Shown: positions 61,231-64,000 of the stretch, piece after piece
Layout: each line of letters opens with the position of its first letter
Position numbering within the stretch: position 1 is the stretch's first letter
Made by a program: the position numbers and the translations under genes
Source of the DNA: Ignavibacteria bacterium
Lineage (GTDB): Bacteria > Bacteroidota > Ignavibacteria > Tepidaquicellales > Tepidaquicellaceae
NCBI GenBank assembly: GCA_041649015.1
Contig: JBAZNU010000002.1
Coordinates: 124,001 to 188,000, forward strand
Length of the DNA stretch: 64,000 bases
Direction: 5' to 3'
Notes under the pieces: generated by a model
Databases searched by the model: none
What the model saw: only the letters and a program-made list of their open reading frames with translations
Told to the model about the DNA's origin: nothing

Positions 61231-62591
61231 TGAAAAAAGTACTTTTAATAGATGATGAGAAAGACGCAGCGGATTCATTGTCCTCATGGTTTGAGGATAA
61301 AGGATACAGTATAAAAACTGCATACTCAGGTAAAGAAGGAATAGAGCACGTAATGAGTTTTGATCCGGATGTAGTAGTAACGGATATAAAAATGCCAGAT
61401 ATGTCAGGACTTGAAGTACTATCGGCTATAAAAGAATATGATGAAATGATACAGGTAATTGTTATAACAGCCTTTGATGATATGGACACAACTATAGAAG
61501 CCATACAAAAAGGTGCTTACGACTATCTTGCTAAACCACTTGATATTAAAAGGCTTGAACTATCAGTCAGAAGGGCAATAGAAAACAGGAAGAAGAGCCA
61601 GAAGCTTGAATTACTTGAACCAGAAAACCTAACGGAAAGCGAGAACAGTTTACAGCTTGTAGGAAAATCATCTGTCATGATGGAAATATTTAAGAAAATT
61701 GGAAAATCATCTGCTAACAGAGTAACTGTACTTATACAGGGAGAGAGTGGAACAGGAAAAGAATTAATTGCGAGAATAATACACAAAAGCGGCATAACAA
61801 AAGATCAGCCGTTTGTAGCGATTAACTGTACAGCACTGCCCGAAAACCTACTTGAGACAGAATTATTCGGACATGTAAAAGGTTCATTTACAGATGCTAT
61901 TAGAGATAAGCGTGGAAAATTTGAACTAGCAGGAGAGGGCACTGTATTTTTAGATGAAATATCGGAAATGTCATTCAAACTTCAAGCAAAGCTGCTAAGA
62001 GTTCTTCAAGAGCATGAATTCGAAAGAGTAGGAGGTGAAAATTCAATACAGCTAAAAGCGAGGATAATAGCCGCGACGAACAAAAATCTCAGTAAAATGG
62101 TAAATGAAGGAACATTTAGAGAGGACCTTTATTACAGGTTAAGTGTTTTTTCTATCACATCACCACCTTTAAGAGACAGACGCAATGATATTGAATTACT
62201 TGTAAAGCATTTCATTGAAAAGATAAACACAAAGCTTCATAAAAACGTTAGAAAAATACCGAAAGAAGTTATGTATCTTTTAAAGAATCACGAGTGGAGA
62301 GGGAACGTTAGAGAGTTGGAAAACACACTAATGCAAGCGGTTGTTCTATCTAAATCAGATATGCTTGAGAAGGAAAATATATTACTGAAGAAATACACCG
62401 ATAATGAATTCAGTGACTTACTTGCGAGGGAAAACATCTCACTTGAAGAGCTTGAAAAAGAATATATAAAAAGAATACTTACCCGTACAGACTGGAATGT
62501 AAATAGAACATGTGAAGTATTAAAAATTAGTAAAGCAACAATATACAGGAAGATAGAGCAATACGGATTGAAACAACTGAAACAAAATTAA
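61230..62591 (+). CDS. NtrC-family sigma-54-dependent response regulator
   Basis: A 453 aa activator. Receiver domain with Asp52 (VVTDIKMPDMSG), AAA+ domain with Walker A GESGTGKE (171-178), sigma-54 contact loop GSFTDA (218-223), Walker B VFLDEI (239-244) and arginine finger region, and a C-terminal Fis-type helix-turn-helix (RTDWNVNRTCEVLKISKAT). The contact loop differs from consensus GAFTGA at two places, with Asp in place of the second Gly. It can activate sigma-54 promoters such as the perfect site at 10312; that link is inference. It is the partner of the overlapping receiver-kinase. Confidence 0.95.
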   Translation: MKKVLLIDDEKDAADSLSSWFEDKGYSIKTAYSGKEGIEHVMSFDPDVVVTDIKMPDMSGLEVLSAIKEYDEMIQVIVITAFDDMDTTIEAIQKGAYDYLAKPLDIKRLELSVRRAIENRKKSQKLELLEPENLTESENSLQLVGKSSVMMEIFKKIGKSSANRVTVLIQGESGTGKELIARIIHKSGITKDQPFVAINCTALPENLLETELFGHVKGSFTDAIRDKRGKFELAGEGTVFLDEISEMSFKLQAKLLRVLQEHEFERVGGENSIQLKARIIAATNKNLSKMVNEGTFREDLYYRLSVFSITSPPLRDRRNDIELLVKHFIEKINTKLHKNVRKIPKEVMYLLKNHEWRGNVRELENTLMQAVVLSKSDMLEKENILLKKYTDNEFSDLLARENISLEELEKEYIKRILTRTDWNVNRTCEVLKISKATIYRKIEQYGLKQLKQN

Positions 62592-64000
62592 TTGTTCCTG
62601 ATTTCGTTATCATTTAAGTTTGAATCAGGAATATATTTACTCCCCAATATTATAACCGAAACTTTACCAGTAAATTTATCGCTAATTGAGATTGAATTAG
62701 TGTTTTCCCAAACAGAAGCACTTTTTTTAATTACGATATTTCTATTATTAACGTCTGTAATACTAATTTGAACCGGAACAGGCATCCCACCTTTATTGGA
62801 AACAACAAAACTAAGAGTGAAGTCATCATTCTGATTGAATTTATACAGACCTAAATCCGCAGTACCGAATTCCATAAACCATCTCTTCCAGAACCAGTTA
62901 TAATCAGTTTTTGTAAACGTGTTAAAAAGATTAAAAAAGTCGTATGGAGTCGGGTGCTTACCATTCCAAATTCGAATGTACTCTTTTAAAAAATCTTTAA
63001 ACATTACATCGCCGACCATCTCTTTGAGTATATCATAAACCAGAGCGGCTTTATTGTATGCATTGAGACGATAAGAAGGGGAGCGCAACTGATTTGATAT
63101 AGACAGCATTGGAATATCATAAAACGTTCCTGCGGTTTTAAGATATGAGATAACGTTGTAGGCTCTTGAATCTATTCTGTTAGTATCTCTAAAAGAATCA
63201 ACAGGGGCAAATTTTTCCATTAAACTTTGAAATTCCTGCGGCAGGAAGACAGCCCATCCTTCATCCATCCAAGCATACTTACGCTCATTAGTACCTATGT
63301 AAAAAGGGAAAAAAGTATGAGACATTTCGTGAGAAGTAAGGTAAACAGTTGATTCCCAGGTCTCTGTATCATCATCGTTAATAATCATCGGATATTCCAT
63401 ACCCCCCTCGCCGTTAAAAACAGTCATTGAAGAATAAGGATATGGAACGCCAGGGTATGTGTTCCCCATATATTCAATGAATTTTTCTGCAATATTAAAT
63501 ACATTGTATTTATTGTAAGCCAGAGCATTTGGTCTGAAAGCTGTATGAAGATTAACTTTTCCGGAATTAACATTTTTCATTTTCCACTTATAGTGATCAC
63601 TCATTGCAAAAGCAAAATCCGGTACATTATCAGCTTTAAAATACCAAACATTATTCCCATTATTTTTTGTTAATTGATTAGTCGAATTAAGGACTGAACA
63701 ATCAACTTCAAAGAAATCATCATCCTTAACAGCAGCGTTATACAGTTTCAAATAATAATCTTGAAGTATTTCATCAGGATTTTGCAATAATCCTGTTGCC
63801 CAAACACACATATTGGGTCTATCTGTTGTTATTTTAACGTTGAAATTATTAAAGTCATTGTAGTATTCTACCTGACCTTTATAATCAATCATATCCCATC
63901 CATCAATATCATCAAAGACCGAAACCTGTGGATACCAATGACCTATCATGTAAGATGTGGAATCATATTTACCCATCCGCGGGAAGTCTTCAGGGATTAT
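62588..64000 (-). CDS. M1 family metallopeptidase, N-terminally truncated by the window edge
   Basis: The gene runs off the right edge, so the signal and first domain are missing; the reading frame is open to position 64000. Visible is the gluzincin core: GGMEYPMI (the GxMEN-type substrate-binding motif), SHEMSHTFFPF (HExxH zinc site) and, 18 residues on, WMDEGWAVFL with the third zinc ligand Glu. This is the M1 aminopeptidase layout. The C-terminal part has a helical region and a beta-rich tail (about 370-470). It overlaps the end of the NtrC gene by 4 nt in convergent orientation. Probably periplasmic, by comparison with homologues (inference). Confidence 0.92.
   Translation of the reverse strand: MIPEDFPRMGKYDSTSYMIGHWYPQVSVFDDIDGWDMIDYKGQVEYYNDFNNFNVKITTDRPNMCVWATGLLQNPDEILQDYYLKLYNAAVKDDDFFEVDCSVLNSTNQLTKNNGNNVWYFKADNVPDFAFAMSDHYKWKMKNVNSGKVNLHTAFRPNALAYNKYNVFNIAEKFIEYMGNTYPGVPYPYSSMTVFNGEGGMEYPMIINDDDTETWESTVYLTSHEMSHTFFPFYIGTNERKYAWMDEGWAVFLPQEFQSLMEKFAPVDSFRDTNRIDSRAYNVISYLKTAGTFYDIPMLSISNQLRSPSYRLNAYNKAALVYDILKEMVGDVMFKDFLKEYIRIWNGKHPTPYDFFNLFNTFTKTDYNWFWKRWFMEFGTADLGLYKFNQNDDFTLSFVVSNKGGMPVPVQISITDVNNRNIVIKKSASVWENTNSISISDKFTGKVSVIILGSKYIPDSNLNDNEIRNN

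Noticed and set aside
1..64000. CRISPR arrays, insertion sequences, prophage genes, attachment sites
   Set aside because: No repeat-spacer pattern, transposase, integrase or phage structural gene was seen in any frame.

Overview
The window looks like chromosomal DNA of a low-GC, Gram-negative member of the Bacteroidota/Ignavibacteriota/Chlorobiota group, most likely an Ignavibacteria-type organism. The evidence is two secreted proteins with QNYPNPFNPVT-type C-terminal sorting domains (type IX secretion cargo), a TonB-dependent receptor with a carboxypeptidase-like N-domain, a Y_Y_Y/Reg_prop sensor kinase, an Mla-type lipid transport operon and several outer-membrane barrels. Some genes have Shine-Dalgarno-like sites (AGGAGA before 26161 and 31992), others have none. 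TTG and GTG starts are frequent. I see no phage, IS element or CRISPR array.

Layout. 1-9.3 kb: housekeeping genes (mutL start, ftsY, an acyl-CoA dehydrogenase, tsaD), a large sensor kinase, and small or unknown genes. 9.3-10.1 kb: a cobalamin/siderophore-type binding lipoprotein. 10.3-16.0 kb: the most unusual block. A perfect sigma-54 -24/-12 site precedes a frameshifted TPR/outer-membrane barrel gene. Next comes an NfrB-like family 2 glycosyltransferase whose catalytic domain is cut in two by a 1.9-kb three-module cassette (SPOR-like and single-TM proteins). The block ends with a wecB-type UDP-GlcNAc 2-epimerase. The parts match the E. coli NfrA-NfrB-WecB (N4 glycan receptor) pathway, but the glycosyltransferase architecture is one I do not know. 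16.2-20.9 kb: two type IX secretion cargo genes, one with a Cys-Gln thioester domain like those of Gram-positive adhesins, the other an S15/CocE-type hydrolase. 21-32 kb: proline iminopeptidase, a membrane protein fused to a THEP1-like NTPase, ABC-F ATPase, an outer-membrane protein, MBL hydrolase, Na+/solute symporter and priA.

32-46.8 kb: a lipoprotein, TonB receptor, DoxX protein, mnmA, an orphan MlaF-like ATPase, a DASS anion transporter, murI-pyrE, a lipoprotein MsrB-MsrA fusion, an outer-membrane barrel directly followed by mlaE-mlaF-mlaD, and lpdA. 46.8-59.8 kb (minus strand): a sugar nucleotidyltransferase after alaS, an outer-membrane protein, an acyl-CoA carboxylase beta subunit, clpX with tRNA-Leu(UAG) just upstream, a small zinc protein, and a compact glycosyltransferase-purD-galE-meaB operon. 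60-64 kb: a soluble receiver-kinase hybrid overlapping a sigma-54 activator of the NtrC family, then a partial M1 aminopeptidase.

Working together: the polysaccharide operon with its sigma-54 promoter, the two type IX cargo proteins after it and the NtrC-type pair at 60 kb suggest regulated cell-surface biogenesis. That the NtrC-type pair controls the operon is inference only. Leucine/valine-type catabolism is suggested by the acyl-CoA dehydrogenase, the methylcrotonyl-type carboxylase subunit and MeaB, although they are scattered.
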